Counted from the first letter of the stretch, positions 1 through 8,116 are shown. The stretch: DNA of 59,733 bases from an uncultured Sterolibacterium sp. (GCA_903904605.1 CAIVDC010000016.1:1-59733); one strand, 5' to 3'. A program made the numbers and translations. Notes: generated by a model not told the origin, from the letters alone.

Positions 1-33
1 GGCGATGCGTTTGATCTGCTTCGATATCATCAT
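1..33 (-). CDS. 5' end of a gene running off the left edge (11 codons)
   Basis: Reading leftwards, an ATG at 33 (or the adjacent ATG at 30) follows a purine-rich GAGGA about 6 bp upstream and opens a frame starting MMISKQIKRIA. Only 11 codons lie in the window, so the product cannot be identified. The support is contextual: a strong Pho-type promoter (70-103) points at it with a predicted start site about 30 bp upstream. A phosphate-limitation gene is inferred, nothing more. Confidence 0.45.
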   Translation of the reverse strand, partial: MMISKQIKRIA

Positions 34-69
34 ATTGTCCTCGACGGGGTTGGCTGGAGACCTGGCCAT

Positions 70-103
70 TCTAGTCAGCCTATGTGACAACTGCGTGACA
101 GCT
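70..103 (-). promoter_or_regulatory. Pho-box promoter driving the leftward gene
   Basis: On the minus strand, CTGTCAC (103-97) and TTGTCAC (92-86) are separated by 4 bp, then 10 bp, then TAGAAT (75-70) as -10. This is the classic PhoB layout in which the box replaces the -35. It is divergent from the olsB promoter at 179-234. Confidence 0.8.
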
Positions 104-147
104 GCCCCAACACGGCTCCGGTGATGGAACGGCACGCCTGACGTCCG

Positions 148-176
148 CCGGGCGACGGGCCGCGCCCGTCGCCCGG
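148..176. other. Perfect 13-bp inverted repeat between two divergent Pho promoters
   Basis: Two 13-base arms (148-160 and 164-176) flank a 3-base CGC loop, all G/C-rich. No T-run follows on either strand, so it is not a standard intrinsic terminator. It lies between the leftward promoter and the olsB promoter and could insulate them or form a cruciform. Confidence 0.6.
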
Positions 177-178
177 AA

Positions 179-234
179 TTGTCACCCAAGCTTCACGCCG
201 CTGCAACCGTGGCGCAACCTTGCCTTCCTAAAGT
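179..234 (+). promoter_or_regulatory. Tandem four-heptamer Pho promoter of olsB
   Basis: Four PhoB-like heptamers are exactly 11 bp apart: TTGTCAC (179), GCTTCAC (190), CTGCAAC (201) and GCGCAAC (212). Ten bases later comes TAAAGT (229-234) as -10. The predicted start is near 241, giving a leader of about 25 nt with the RBS GGAGG at 253. Phosphate control of olsB is known in rhizobia. Confidence 0.8.
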
Positions 235-265
235 GCGTCCAGCCAACCCACCGGAGGTAAAGACC

Positions 266-1021
266 ATGACGCAACTCCAGAGCGGCGAACAGCGCCGCAG
301 CCGCCTCAAGCTCCATGTCGGCCTCGCCACCAGCGAGAGCGAAATCCTCGAAGCGCAGAAGCTGCGTTACCGCGTCTTCGCCGAGGAACTCGGCGCCCGC
401 CTGCAGACCCGTACGCCGGGCGTCGACCGCGACCTTTACGATGCCTACTGCGAGCACCTGATCGTGCGCGATGAGGAGCGGGGCCGCATCGTCGGCACCT
501 ACCGCATCCTGTCGCCGGAAGCGGCGCGCAACGTCGGCAGCTACTATTCAGAGAGCGAGTTCGACCTCACCCGCCTGGCTCATCTGCGCCAGAGCACCGT
601 CGAGGTAGGCCGCTCCTGCATCGATCCGGAGTACCGCAGCGGCGCCGTCATCACCCTGCTCTGGTCGGGACTTAGCCGCTACATGCTGGCCAATGGCCAC
701 GACTACCTGATCGGCTGCGCCAGCATCGGCATGAGCGATGGCGGCCACAATGCCGCGGCGATATACAATGGCCTGACGGCACAGCTCTCGCCGCTGGAAT
801 ATCGCGTCTTCCCGCGCTGTCCGCTGCCGCTGGCGCAACTGTCTTCGAACGTCGGCGCCGAGTTGCCGGCGCTGCTGAAGGGGTATTTCCGCGCCGGCGC
901 CTGGGTTTGCGGCGAACCCGCCTGGGATCCCGACTTCAACACCGCCGACCTGCTGCTGTTGCTGCCGATGTCGCGGATCAACCACCGCTATGCCCGGCAT
1001 TTCGTCGAGCGCCGGAACTGA
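266..1021 (+). CDS. olsB: Ornithine-acyl-ACP N-acyltransferase-like GNAT protein
   Basis: A 251-residue GNAT-fold acyltransferase of the OlsB/hemolysin-like family. It opens with the typical EILEAQKLRYRVFAEE segment and continues with a VEVGRSCIDPEYR block and an SIGMSDGG region. OlsB N-acylates ornithine with a 3-hydroxyacyl chain from ACP, giving lyso-ornithine lipid, a phosphorus-free membrane lipid precursor. The start at 266 is chosen for its GGAGG RBS at 253-257; a longer frame from 179 would begin inside the Pho boxes. No olsA (second acyltransferase) is visible in the window. The tandem Pho promoter and the neighbouring lipid genes support a role in phosphate-starvation lipid remodelling. 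Homoserine-lactone-synthase-like relatives are a less likely alternative. Confidence 0.85.
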   Translation: MTQLQSGEQRRSRLKLHVGLATSESEILEAQKLRYRVFAEELGARLQTRTPGVDRDLYDAYCEHLIVRDEERGRIVGTYRILSPEAARNVGSYYSESEFDLTRLAHLRQSTVEVGRSCIDPEYRSGAVITLLWSGLSRYMLANGHDYLIGCASIGMSDGGHNAAAIYNGLTAQLSPLEYRVFPRCPLPLAQLSSNVGAELPALLKGYFRAGAWVCGEPAWDPDFNTADLLLLLPMSRINHRYARHFVERRN

Positions 1022-1041
1022 ACGGCCAACACGGGAGATCC

Positions 1042-1410
1042 ATGGAAAGCCCCTATAAAGGCAAGACCGGCTTAAAGCGCCTGTGGAATGCCTGCCATTA
1101 CTCACTCGCCGGCCTGGTTGCCGCCTACCGCCACGAGGACGCTTTCCGCCAGGAGGCCTTGCTCGCCGCCGTCCTGATTCCCCTGTCGCTGTTCCTGCCG
1201 GTGACCGGCATCGGCCGGGCCTTGATGGTCGCCAGCGTGCTCCTGGTGATCATCGTCGAACTCCTGAACTCCGCCGTCGAGGCGGCGGTCGACCGCATTT
1301 CCCTGGACGACCATCTGCTCGCCAAGCGGGCCAAGGACATCGGCAGCGCGGCGGTGCTGATCGCCCTGATCAACGTCGCGGCGGTCTGGGCTCTGGTATT
1401 GCTCGGCTAG
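1042..1410 (+). CDS. dgkA: Diacylglycerol kinase (DgkA type)
   Basis: A 122-residue small integral membrane kinase, the normal DgkA length. It has three hydrophobic helices (about 38-55, 59-76 and 100-120) and the family active-site stretch VELLNSAVEAAVDR, with Glu73, Asn76 and Glu80. The enzyme phosphorylates diacylglycerol to phosphatidate at the inner membrane. It starts 20 bp after olsB with GGGAG ahead of the ATG at 1042 and is probably co-transcribed. In this neighbourhood it could recycle diacylglycerol released by the PlcP-like hydrolase or balance flow between glycolipids and phospholipids (inference). Confidence 0.9.
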   Translation: MESPYKGKTGLKRLWNACHYSLAGLVAAYRHEDAFRQEALLAAVLIPLSLFLPVTGIGRALMVASVLLVIIVELLNSAVEAAVDRISLDDHLLAKRAKDIGSAAVLIALINVAAVWALVLLG

Positions 1411-1463
1411 TCACGAAACCATCATCGGGGCGTCATCGCGCTGTCACCGGATCATTCGATCAT
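1408..1463 (+). promoter_or_regulatory. Four-heptamer Pho promoter ahead of the first glycosyltransferase
   Basis: Heptamers TAGTCAC (1408), CCATCAT (1419), GCGTCAT (1430) and CTGTCAC (1441) are 11 bp apart. Ten bases later lies GATCAT (1458-1463), a weak -10. The first heptamer overlaps the dgkA stop codon. The predicted start site is at or very near the ATG at 1470, which suggests a leaderless message. Confidence 0.7.
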
Positions 1464-1469
1464 GGCGGC

Positions 1470-2723
1470 ATGAGAGAACGACCTCTGCTGATCGAAGACT
1501 ATCCCGCGGGCAAGCTGCCCTTACGCATCGCGCTGGTGACCGAGACCTATCCGCCCGAGATCAACGGCGTGGCCATGACCCTGGGCCGCATGGTCGAAGG
1601 CTTGCGCCAGCGCGGCCACTTCGTGCAGCTGGTGCGGCCGCGGCAATCGGCGGGCGATGCGCCGGTCGCGACCGACACCCTGGAACATGAACTGACCGGC
1701 GGCCTGCCGATCCCGAGCTATCCGGGCCTGAAGATGGGGCTGCCGGCCAAGCGCCTGCTGGCCAGACTGTGGCGGGAGCGGCGACCGGATCTGGTCCATG
1801 TCGCGACCGAAGGTCCGCTCGGCTGGTCGGCCATCGCCGCCGCCCACCTGCTGAAGCTGCCCGTCAGTTCGGACTTTCACACCAAGTTCGACCACTACAG
1901 CCGCCATTACGGCTTCGCCTGGCTGAAGAGGCCGATCACCGCCTACCTGCGCAAGTTCCACAACAGCACCGACTTGAGCCTGGTGCCGACCGAGGCGCTG
2001 CGCCAGGAACTGATGAGCCAGGGCTACCGCCGCGTCGAGGTACTGGCCCGCGGCGTCGATCGGCAGCTCTATCATCCCGGCCGCCGCTCTCGGGACTTGC
2101 GAACGAGTTGGGGGCTGGCTGAGGGAGAACTGGCGGTCATCAACGTCGGGCGCATGGCCGCGGAAAAGAATCTGTCCCTGGTCGTCAGCGCCTTCGACGC
2201 CCTCCGCGCACGCGTGCCGCGCGCCCGGTTGATCTTCGTCGGCGACGGACCGGAGCGGACACGGCTGCAGCAGGCGCATCCCGAGCATATCTATTGCGGC
2301 ATGCGCAGCGGCGAGGATCTTGCCCGTCACTATGCCTCGGCGGACCTGTTCCTCTTTCCCAGCCTCACCGAGACTTTCGGCAACGTCACCCTCGAGGCGC
2401 TGGCCAGCGGGCTTTGCGTCGTCGCCTACCGCCATGCGGCGGCGGCGGAATTGATCCGCGACGGCGACAACGGCCTGCTGGCGGAGGCCGGCGACGAATC
2501 CGGCTTCCTGGCGGCCGCCGTGGCGCTGGCCTGTGCCGAACCGGAGACCCTGGCCAGAATGAAGTGCCGCGCCGTCATGAGCATCGCCGGCCACGACTGG
2601 GAGCGCATCCACGAGGACTTCGAACGAATTCTCGAGCAAACCCTCCGGACCCGTCCCGGAGCCAGCCCCGGCGCAGTTGCAGAGAGCTTTGCCCCTGATG
2701 GCTCCGCGTTGGAGCCACGCTGA
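1470..2723 (+). CDS. GT4-family glycosyltransferase, probable membrane glycolipid synthesis
   Basis: A 417-residue GT-B fold glycosyltransferase. The N-terminal acceptor domain has a glycine-rich loop (PPEINGVAMTLGRM) and an SDFHTKFDHY motif. The C-terminal nucleotide-sugar domain has VGRMAAEKNLSLVV and the E-x7-E motif in TETFGNVTLEAL. It resembles sulfolipid-synthase and mannosyl/glucosyl-lipid transferases. The start at 1470 lacks a clear RBS, and the Pho -10 lies only 7 bp upstream. A second transferase follows 5 bp later, so the pair may add successive sugars to diacylglycerol. The exact sugar and acceptor are not determinable here. Confidence 0.85.
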   Translation: MRERPLLIEDYPAGKLPLRIALVTETYPPEINGVAMTLGRMVEGLRQRGHFVQLVRPRQSAGDAPVATDTLEHELTGGLPIPSYPGLKMGLPAKRLLARLWRERRPDLVHVATEGPLGWSAIAAAHLLKLPVSSDFHTKFDHYSRHYGFAWLKRPITAYLRKFHNSTDLSLVPTEALRQELMSQGYRRVEVLARGVDRQLYHPGRRSRDLRTSWGLAEGELAVINVGRMAAEKNLSLVVSAFDALRARVPRARLIFVGDGPERTRLQQAHPEHIYCGMRSGEDLARHYASADLFLFPSLTETFGNVTLEALASGLCVVAYRHAAAAELIRDGDNGLLAEAGDESGFLAAAVALACAEPETLARMKCRAVMSIAGHDWERIHEDFERILEQTLRTRPGASPGAVAESFAPDGSALEPR

Positions 2724-2728
2724 ACGCA

Positions 2729-3889
2729 ATGCACATCCTTTATGTATCGGACGTCTATTTCCCGCGCATCAACGGCGTGTCGACCTCGATCGAGACCTTC
2801 CGCAACGAACTGATCGCGGCCGGACACCGCGTCACCCTGATCGCGCCGCATTACCTGCCCAACCGGGAAATCGTGCTCGAGGAGAACGGCATCTACCGCA
2901 TTCCCTCGCGCCCCGTGCCGCGCGACCCGGAGGACCGATTCAAGAGCTATCGTGCCACGCTGGGTCTGGTGGGCGAACTGCGCGACCGCGGCATCGACCT
3001 GGTGCACATCCATACGCCCTTCGTCGCCCATTACGCCGGTCTGGCACTGGCGCGAGCGCTCGGCGTGCCGCGCGTGGCGACCTATCACACCTACTTCGAG
3101 GAATACCTCGGCCATTACCTGCCCTTCCTCCCGGGCTCCTGGGTCCGGGCCGCGGCGCGGCGCTTCTCTCGGGCCCAATGCAACGACATGGACGCGGTGT
3201 TCGTGCCCTCGCTGGCCATGAGCGAGGTGCTCAGGGATTACGGCGTCTGCCAGCCGCTCACCGTGCTGCCGACCGGAATCCCCGAAGACTTCTTCACCGC
3301 CGGCGACGGCGGCCGCTTCCGTGCCGAGCACGGCATTGCGCCGGAGCGGCCGATGGCGCTGTTCGTCGGCCGTGTCGCCTTCGAAAAGAACATCGGTTTT
3401 CTGCTCGAAGTTCTCGCCCGGATGAAAGCGCTCTTGCCCGATCTGCTCCTGGTCGTGGCCGGAGAAGGCCCGGCCCTGCCGGCATTGCGCGCGCAGGCGC
3501 GGCACCTCGGTCTCGAGCAGCAGGTGAACTTCGTCGGCTACCTTGACCGCAGGAGCGGCCTGCGCGACTGTTACGCCGCCGCCGATGCCTTCGTCTTCGC
3601 GTCGCGCACCGAGACGCAGGGCCTGGTGCTGTTGGAGGCAATGGCCCAGGGCGTGCCCGTGGTCGGACTCGCGGCCATGGGGACCCGCGACATCATCCTG
3701 CCGCAGCGCGGCGCGGTGGCGGCGCCGGACGACGTGGCAGGCTTCGCGGCCAGCCTGGCCGGGGTGTTGCGCGACCCCGCCCGGCGGGCGGCACTGTGCG
3801 CCGAGGCACGCGTCTTTGCCCTGAAGTGGAGCGCCATGGAGCGCGCCCGGGAAGTCGCCGAACGCTACCGGTCGCTGCTCGCGAATTAG
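2729..3889 (+). CDS. GT4-family glycosyltransferase, diacylglycerol glucosyltransferase-like
   Basis: A 386-residue GT-B glycosyltransferase. Near residues 93-128 it has HTPFVAHYAGLAL followed by TYHTYFEEYLGHY, an arrangement characteristic of diacylglycerol alpha-glucosyltransferases of the alMGS/MgtA type. The C-terminal half has VGRVAFEKNIGFLLE and the E-x7-E motif in TETQGLVLLEAM. It is separated by 5 bp from the preceding transferase and is probably co-translated. With PlcP encoded convergently just downstream it fits the plcP-agt theme of marine and rhizobial bacteria, where liberated diacylglycerol is glycosylated under phosphate starvation. Substrate assignment is inferred. Confidence 0.85.
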   Translation: MHILYVSDVYFPRINGVSTSIETFRNELIAAGHRVTLIAPHYLPNREIVLEENGIYRIPSRPVPRDPEDRFKSYRATLGLVGELRDRGIDLVHIHTPFVAHYAGLALARALGVPRVATYHTYFEEYLGHYLPFLPGSWVRAAARRFSRAQCNDMDAVFVPSLAMSEVLRDYGVCQPLTVLPTGIPEDFFTAGDGGRFRAEHGIAPERPMALFVGRVAFEKNIGFLLEVLARMKALLPDLLLVVAGEGPALPALRAQARHLGLEQQVNFVGYLDRRSGLRDCYAAADAFVFASRTETQGLVLLEAMAQGVPVVGLAAMGTRDIILPQRGAVAAPDDVAGFAASLAGVLRDPARRAALCAEARVFALKWSAMERAREVAERYRSLLAN

Positions 3890-3937
3890 ACGGGCGGGCC
3901 TGGGGGTGGCCCTCCGAAGCCGGCCCGGGCATCGTCG

Positions 3938-4708
3938 CTAGGCCGCCACGACTGCCGCAATCAACGTCACCGGTTTTGCCGCGCCCCACTCGATCAATTC
4001 CATGCGTCCGTCGGCGTGTTCGACGATGGCGGTGCAGCTGTCCACCCAGTCGCCGCAGTTGATATAAATCAGGCCAGCCACTTCCCGAAGCGCGGCGCTG
4101 TGAATGTGCCCGCAGATGACCCCGTCGAGACCCCGCTCGCGTGCCGCATGGATGACCGAGTCCTCGAAGTCATAGATGAAGCTGACGGCACGCTTGATGC
4201 GGCGCTTGGCATAGCCGGCCAGCGACCAGTAGCCCGGGATGCGCAGCGTCCGGCGCGTCAGCGACAGCCAGGCGTTGACGCGCACCAGAAAATTGTAGGC
4301 AATGTCGCCGAGCACCGCCACCCAGCGGTGGTGCCGCGTCACCTGGTCGAACTCGTCGCCGTGCAGCACCAGGTAGCGGCGGCCGTCGGCGGCAATGTGA
4401 ATATGTTCGCGAACGACGCGAATGTCGCCGAAGGAGGTCCCGACATATTCGCGCAAGGCCTCGTCATGGTTGCCCGGAATCAGCATCACCTGATCGCCGT
4501 GCCGTGCCCGGCGCAGCACTTTCTGCACCACGGTGTTCTGCACCGGCGTCCAGTGAATGCCGCGATTCATCGCCCAGAAATCGATGATGTCGCCGACCAG
4601 GAACAACTGCTCGGACTCGTGCTCGCGCAGGAAGTCGAGCAGCCGGCTGGCCTGGCAGCCGCGCGTGCCGAGGTGGATGTCGGAGAGGAAGATGCTCCGG
4701 AATTTCAC
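3938..4708 (-). CDS. PlcP/LpxH-like calcineurin-fold metallophosphoesterase
   Basis: A 256-residue metallophosphoesterase with the full metal-binding set: SDIHLG (9-14), GDIIDFW (39-45), GNHDE (79-83), HGDEFD (116-121) and GHIH (200-203). The family is often annotated UDP-2,3-diacylglucosamine pyrophosphatase. A subgroup with this length and motif set (PlcP of Sinorhizobium and marine bacteria) is instead a phospholipase C that strips headgroups from phospholipids during phosphate starvation. A strong Pho promoter (4797-4830) and the adjacent glycosyltransferases favour PlcP. The start is GTG at 4708, overlapping the stop of a 21-codon upstream frame as GTGA, so translation is probably coupled. 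Confidence 0.82.
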   Translation of the reverse strand: MKFRSIFLSDIHLGTRGCQASRLLDFLREHESEQLFLVGDIIDFWAMNRGIHWTPVQNTVVQKVLRRARHGDQVMLIPGNHDEALREYVGTSFGDIRVVREHIHIAADGRRYLVLHGDEFDQVTRHHRWVAVLGDIAYNFLVRVNAWLSLTRRTLRIPGYWSLAGYAKRRIKRAVSFIYDFEDSVIHAARERGLDGVICGHIHSAALREVAGLIYINCGDWVDSCTAIVEHADGRMELIEWGAAKPVTLIAAVVAA

Positions 4709-4770
4709 GAATGCGCCGGCTCGGCCGGCCGGGGCGGGCGTTCATATTCGCGATGAATGTCTTCGGTCAT
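4705..4770 (-). CDS. 21-aa leader ORF overlapping the PlcP-like start
   Basis: An ATG at 4770 has a good RBS (GAGGGAAG, about 4 bp upstream) and encodes MTEDIHREYERPPRPAEPAHS. It then stops with TGA (4705-4707), which overlaps the GTG start of the phosphoesterase in another frame. The GTG has no good RBS of its own, so the leader probably delivers ribosomes. It could instead be the true N-terminus detached by a one-base frameshift. Confidence 0.5.
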   Translation of the reverse strand: MTEDIHREYERPPRPAEPAHS

Positions 4771-4796
4771 TTCTTCCCTCTTTAAATTTTCCGTCG

Positions 4797-4830
4797 ACGA
4801 TAAAGCATCCCTGTGACAGGGGCATGACAG
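4797..4830 (-). promoter_or_regulatory. Pho promoter of the PlcP-like gene
   Basis: On the minus strand, CTGTCAT (4830-4824), a 4-bp spacer and CTGTCAC (4819-4813) are followed after 10 bp by TATCGT (4802-4797). This is a near-perfect PhoB box. The predicted start is near 4790, 20 bp before the leader ATG. Confidence 0.88.
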
Positions 4831-4893
4831 GCACTGCGAAGCGCTGTTGCGGAAATGCAACAAGCCATCGCTCGCGAAAAAATCGTCGCGGAG

Positions 4894-4911
4894 AATTCAT
4901 CAGCCTGTAAC
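4894..4911 (+). promoter_or_regulatory. Weak Pho box upstream of the porin gene
   Basis: AATTCAT (4894) and CTGTAAC (4905) are separated by 4 bp. The second heptamer is perfect, the first matches only at TCAT, and no good -10 sits at the usual 10-bp spacing (TACAAA lies 8 bp downstream). It would place a start site about 90 bp before the porin ATG. Confidence 0.35.
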
Positions 4912-5022
4912 AGCCCCAGTACAAAAATGGCGGCAACGTTCCAGACCCTGTAGCCGAGCGGTCCGGGACGCCGATTTCCTTGGCATGTTTTGTTACCTTC
5001 AAATTCAAGAAAGGACTTACCG

Positions 5023-6192
5023 ATGCAAAAAAAACACCTGACCCTTGCGATCGTCGCCGCCCTGACCGCCCCCGCGGCGGTATACGCGCAGACCAGCGAC
5101 GTGCAGATCTACGGCCGTGCCAACCTCGGCCTGGACAACTACTCGGCGACCGGCTCCACCGCGGGCGCCCAGTTCGACTACAAGGCCCGCAACCGTGTCT
5201 TCGACACCGCTTCGCGCATCGGCTTTCGCGGCACGGAGGATCTCGGCAACGGACTGAAAGCCCTGTTCCAGATCGAAACCGGCGTGAACATGGACAGCGG
5301 CAACGGCAATGGCCAGAACGGCTTGGCCAACGGCTCGACCGGTTCGCTCGCCTCGCGCGATTCCTTCGTCGGCCTCCAGGGAGGCATGGGCCGCGTCACC
5401 TTTGGCCGCCAGTCGATCTTCTACTCGAACGGCGCGGTTGCGCAGACTTCGTCGAACTACGTCAACACCGAAATCCCGTGGACCAAGGGCAATGTCTTCG
5501 GCCGCGTCGCCGGACCGGCTGGGCGCACTTCGAACGTCATCGCCTACAATTCGCCGACGGTCAATGGCTTGAACGGCACCTTGAGCTACGCGCCGAACTC
5601 CGAGGCCGCGGTGGCCAACGCCAACACCAATGCCAATATCTGGGGCGTGACGGTGCGCTATTCGGGTCTGGTCAACCTGCAGTGGGATTACGCGGTCAAT
5701 CAGGCCGTATCGGGCGGCGTCAATCAGCAGAAGATCACCGGCAACAAGCTCGGCCTCGGCTGGCCCTATGCCAAGGGCGCGCAGATCTCGCTGATCTGGA
5801 CCAACAACAAGAACGACGACGTCGCCGGCACGGCCGGGTTCTCGGCGCTCCACGACAAGATCTCGCAAAACGCCTGGACCCTGAACTGGGAGCACATGTT
5901 CGGCGATATCCAGGCGCTGGCGATGGTCGGCAAGTTGAACGCCGCGAGCGGCTGCACGGCCATGAACGGCAGCGCAAACGGCTGCGCCGGCACCGATGCG
6001 ACCGGGTACATGCTCGGCGCGAGATACGTGCTGTCGAAGCGCAGTTCCGCCTACCTGACCTACAACAAGGTCACCAACGGCGCCAACCAGGTCGCGGACT
6101 ATACCAACGACGGCTACACCGCCGCACCGACAACCATCGCGGCGGGTTCCGATCCCCGCGTCATCGCAGTCGGCTTGATGCACAACTTCTAA
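5023..6192 (+). CDS. Gram-negative general porin
   Basis: A 389-residue outer-membrane porin of the betaproteobacterial type. It has a cleavable signal peptide (about residues 1-22, ending AVYA-Q) and the family start SDVQIYGRANLGLD. RIGFRGTEDLGNGLKA and GRVTFGRQS segments follow, then many alternating beta strands, ending in the C-terminal aromatic HNF signature for BAM insertion. It should form a trimeric channel for small hydrophilic solutes. The start at 5023 follows a purine-rich AAGAAAGG. A weak Pho box upstream raises the possibility of a phosphate-limitation porin (a PhoE/OprP role), but ion selectivity cannot be read from the sequence. Confidence 0.9.
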   Translation: MQKKHLTLAIVAALTAPAAVYAQTSDVQIYGRANLGLDNYSATGSTAGAQFDYKARNRVFDTASRIGFRGTEDLGNGLKALFQIETGVNMDSGNGNGQNGLANGSTGSLASRDSFVGLQGGMGRVTFGRQSIFYSNGAVAQTSSNYVNTEIPWTKGNVFGRVAGPAGRTSNVIAYNSPTVNGLNGTLSYAPNSEAAVANANTNANIWGVTVRYSGLVNLQWDYAVNQAVSGGVNQQKITGNKLGLGWPYAKGAQISLIWTNNKNDDVAGTAGFSALHDKISQNAWTLNWEHMFGDIQALAMVGKLNAASGCTAMNGSANGCAGTDATGYMLGARYVLSKRSSAYLTYNKVTNGANQVADYTNDGYTAAPTTIAAGSDPRVIAVGLMHNF

Positions 6193-6221
6193 GCCGGGCG
6201 GCTCATACCGTCCGCTCTTTC

Positions 6222-6248
6222 ACGGGCGCCGCAAGGCGCCCGTTTTTT
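6222..6248 (+). terminator. Intrinsic terminator after the porin
   Basis: A hairpin with arms ACGGGCGCC and GGCGCCCGT around a GCAA loop is followed by six T residues (6243-6248). It sits 30 bp after the porin stop and before the convergent hydrolase gene. Confidence 0.9.
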
Positions 6249-6276
6249 CGCCCGTTGCCGCTTCGGGAGATCCGTC

Positions 6277-7032
6277 CTAGCTGCCGTCCCGCAGCCAGGC
6301 GCGCACCTGCTGCGCCACCCAGCGGCCGTCGTCCAGAGGAAGATCGTGGCCGGCGGTCCGGTGTTCGGCGATGCTGGCGCGCCAATGAATCGCCAGCTGC
6401 CGCGAACAACGCGGGTCCACCAGCGCGTCGGCGGCACTGGCGAGGATCAGCAGGGGCGCCGACGGCGCATCGGCCGGCGCCCGATAACGGCCCGCGGCGA
6501 ACAATTGCCGCAGCGCGTTGCGGCCCGACACCGGACATTCGCGCCGGTAGGAGAGCCAGGCATCGAGCACCTCCCCATGCTGTTCCGGCCGGCTGCTGGT
6601 GAGCCTCAGGATCAGCGCCTCCGCTGCGCGCTCGTCGCCGGCGAAGCATGCGCGCCGACACAAGGCAAGGTAGTTGGCCGGTTTCAGGCGGTGGTGGAAC
6701 GGGCTGAAGGGTCGCAGGCTGGTATTGATCAGGACGCACGAGCGGACTTCCTGCGGATGCTCCGCCGCCCAGGCCGCGGCCACCATCGCGCCCAGCGACA
6801 TCGCCAGGAGGCGATAGGGCGGAGGGATGCCGCGCGACCGCAACTCCGCGCGGCAATACGCCGCCATCTCCCCGACCCTGACGGGACTTGTCATGCGATG
6901 CAGGCGGCCATTGCCGGGGAGGTCCATGGCCACTACCTGCGCACCGGCTATCGCCTCGCCGAAGGTCGCCGGGAACTCTCCCCAATGGCGGGCTTCGCGC
7001 GTCAGGCCGCGCAGGAAGATCCAGGTATTCAT
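6277..7032 (-). CDS. Alpha/beta hydrolase
   Basis: A 251-residue alpha/beta-hydrolase-fold protein. It opens with LRGLTREARHWGEF (oxyanion region) and has a nucleophile elbow written AMSLGAM (G-x-S-x-G varied to M-S-L-G). Later come an aspartate region (ASAADALVD) and the catalytic-type histidine in TAGHDLPLD. No signal peptide is seen, so it is probably cytoplasmic. The start at 7032 overlaps the stop of the upstream peptidase gene as ATGA, showing translational coupling. Substrate unknown; the two-gene unit suggests hydrolysis of amide or ester compounds. Confidence 0.75.
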   Translation of the reverse strand: MNTWIFLRGLTREARHWGEFPATFGEAIAGAQVVAMDLPGNGRLHRMTSPVRVGEMAAYCRAELRSRGIPPPYRLLAMSLGAMVAAAWAAEHPQEVRSCVLINTSLRPFSPFHHRLKPANYLALCRRACFAGDERAAEALILRLTSSRPEQHGEVLDAWLSYRRECPVSGRNALRQLFAAGRYRAPADAPSAPLLILASAADALVDPRCSRQLAIHWRASIAEHRTAGHDLPLDDGRWVAQQVRAWLRDGS

Positions 7033-8048
7033 GAGCGATACCACAGCGCCAGCGCCCGTTCGCGTTCATGGGCCAGGGCCTCCCGCTCGGGCCGCCAGCG
7101 CTCATGGCTGCATGCGGCCCGCACAAGGAAATCCAGCCAGGGCAGGTGCCGGCGCAGAACGCGTTGCTGTCGATGAGCGATCAGCGGATTGAAGATGCCG
7201 TGGCGCGAAAAGAACTGCCGCGGATTCTTCTTCACCCAAAGCCATGAGCCCATCTCCAGGGTGAGCGGCAGAAATACCCGGTCCGGCTTCGCTGAAGCGC
7301 GCTGATAAAGGTAGTCCCAGAGGTCGCCGTGGGCCAGGTACTGGCGGCTTTGCGGTTCGAAGAGGTAATTGTGGTTGGCGTGGGTCTGATCGAAAATCGC
7401 CTTGAGCGCGTGAATCTCCGGCAGATGCCGGATCGGCAACGCGGTATGCGCGTAGGGAAACCAGATCCGGTCGCCCAGGCCGAAACCCGAATGGCAATCC
7501 AGGGCAATGCTGAAGTCGCGATCGAGCAGTTCCTCCGCCACGACGCGGCAGAGCGCCTCGCTTTCCGCTTCCATCGGGGCGCCCGCAGGGCCGCGGTACC
7601 AGGGCAGTCCGGCGCTGATGCGTTGCCCGCCGATCAGGAAAGGCACCCTTTCCCTCGCCTCCAGCGGCGCATTGCGCATCAGGTCGACGCCCCGGGGATT
7701 GGCCCGCGTCCCTTGCCACATGCCGCCGGGATTGATCAGCGGCATGAACACCAGGCGGACGGATTCCAATTGACGGTGCAACAGGACATCCCATTTCAGG
7801 CGCGTCACCAGGCTGCGCAGATACACCAGAACGACTTCGGCGCCGATCCGTTCGAGGCCATGGACGCCGCCGAAAAAGCCGACGGCGGGCAGGTCCTTGT
7901 CCGGGTTTCCCAGCGTCACCGCATAGACGGGAAAGCGCCGCTCATTGACCGTCACCTCGCAGGCGATGCGCGCTTCGACGAAGGCTGCGCCCTCCTCGAT
8001 GATCCGCTCCAGTTCCGCCAACTCGGGTAGTGTTGCATTTGTCGTCAT
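7029..8048 (-). CDS. M14-family zinc carboxypeptidase-like protein
   Basis: A 339-residue protein with the M14 zinc-peptidase pattern: GGVHGLERIGAE supplies the H-x-x-E metal ligands (His63, Glu66), DCHSGFG supplies the third histidine, and TLEMGSW near the C-terminal third supplies the likely catalytic glutamate. NPRGVDLMRN corresponds to the substrate-binding arginine region. No signal peptide is obvious, which points to intracellular processing of peptides or amides. It is the first gene of a two-gene minus-strand operon, with an ATGA overlap to the hydrolase. The start region overlaps the divergent Pho boxes at 8039-8067. Confidence 0.78.
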   Translation of the reverse strand: MTTNATLPELAELERIIEEGAAFVEARIACEVTVNERRFPVYAVTLGNPDKDLPAVGFFGGVHGLERIGAEVVLVYLRSLVTRLKWDVLLHRQLESVRLVFMPLINPGGMWQGTRANPRGVDLMRNAPLEARERVPFLIGGQRISAGLPWYRGPAGAPMEAESEALCRVVAEELLDRDFSIALDCHSGFGLGDRIWFPYAHTALPIRHLPEIHALKAIFDQTHANHNYLFEPQSRQYLAHGDLWDYLYQRASAKPDRVFLPLTLEMGSWLWVKKNPRQFFSRHGIFNPLIAHRQQRVLRRHLPWLDFLVRAACSHERWRPEREALAHERERALALWYRS

Positions 8049-8083
8049 ACTGAAACAGATCCTTAACTTCCCTTTGCTATCGT
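8039..8083 (+). promoter_or_regulatory. Three-heptamer Pho promoter before two small ORFs
   Basis: TTGTCGT (8039), CTGAAAC (8050) and CCTTAAC (8061) are in 11-bp phase. Ten bases after the last one comes TATCGT (8078-8083) as -10. The individual matches are weaker than elsewhere but the geometry is exact. The predicted start near 8090 leaves a short leader containing AGGAG (8106-8110). Confidence 0.55.
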
Positions 8084-8116
8084 GCTCCTACACGGACATC
8101 ACTTCAGGAGCCGACC

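Noticed and set aside
179-265. Longer olsB reading frame from 179
   Set aside because: The extension covers the tandem Pho boxes and has no RBS; the ATG at 266 follows GGAGG.
4845-4862. Inverted repeat TGTTGC-GGAAAT-GCAACA as an operator
   Set aside because: Only 6-bp arms, no matching regulator nearby and no second copy found.
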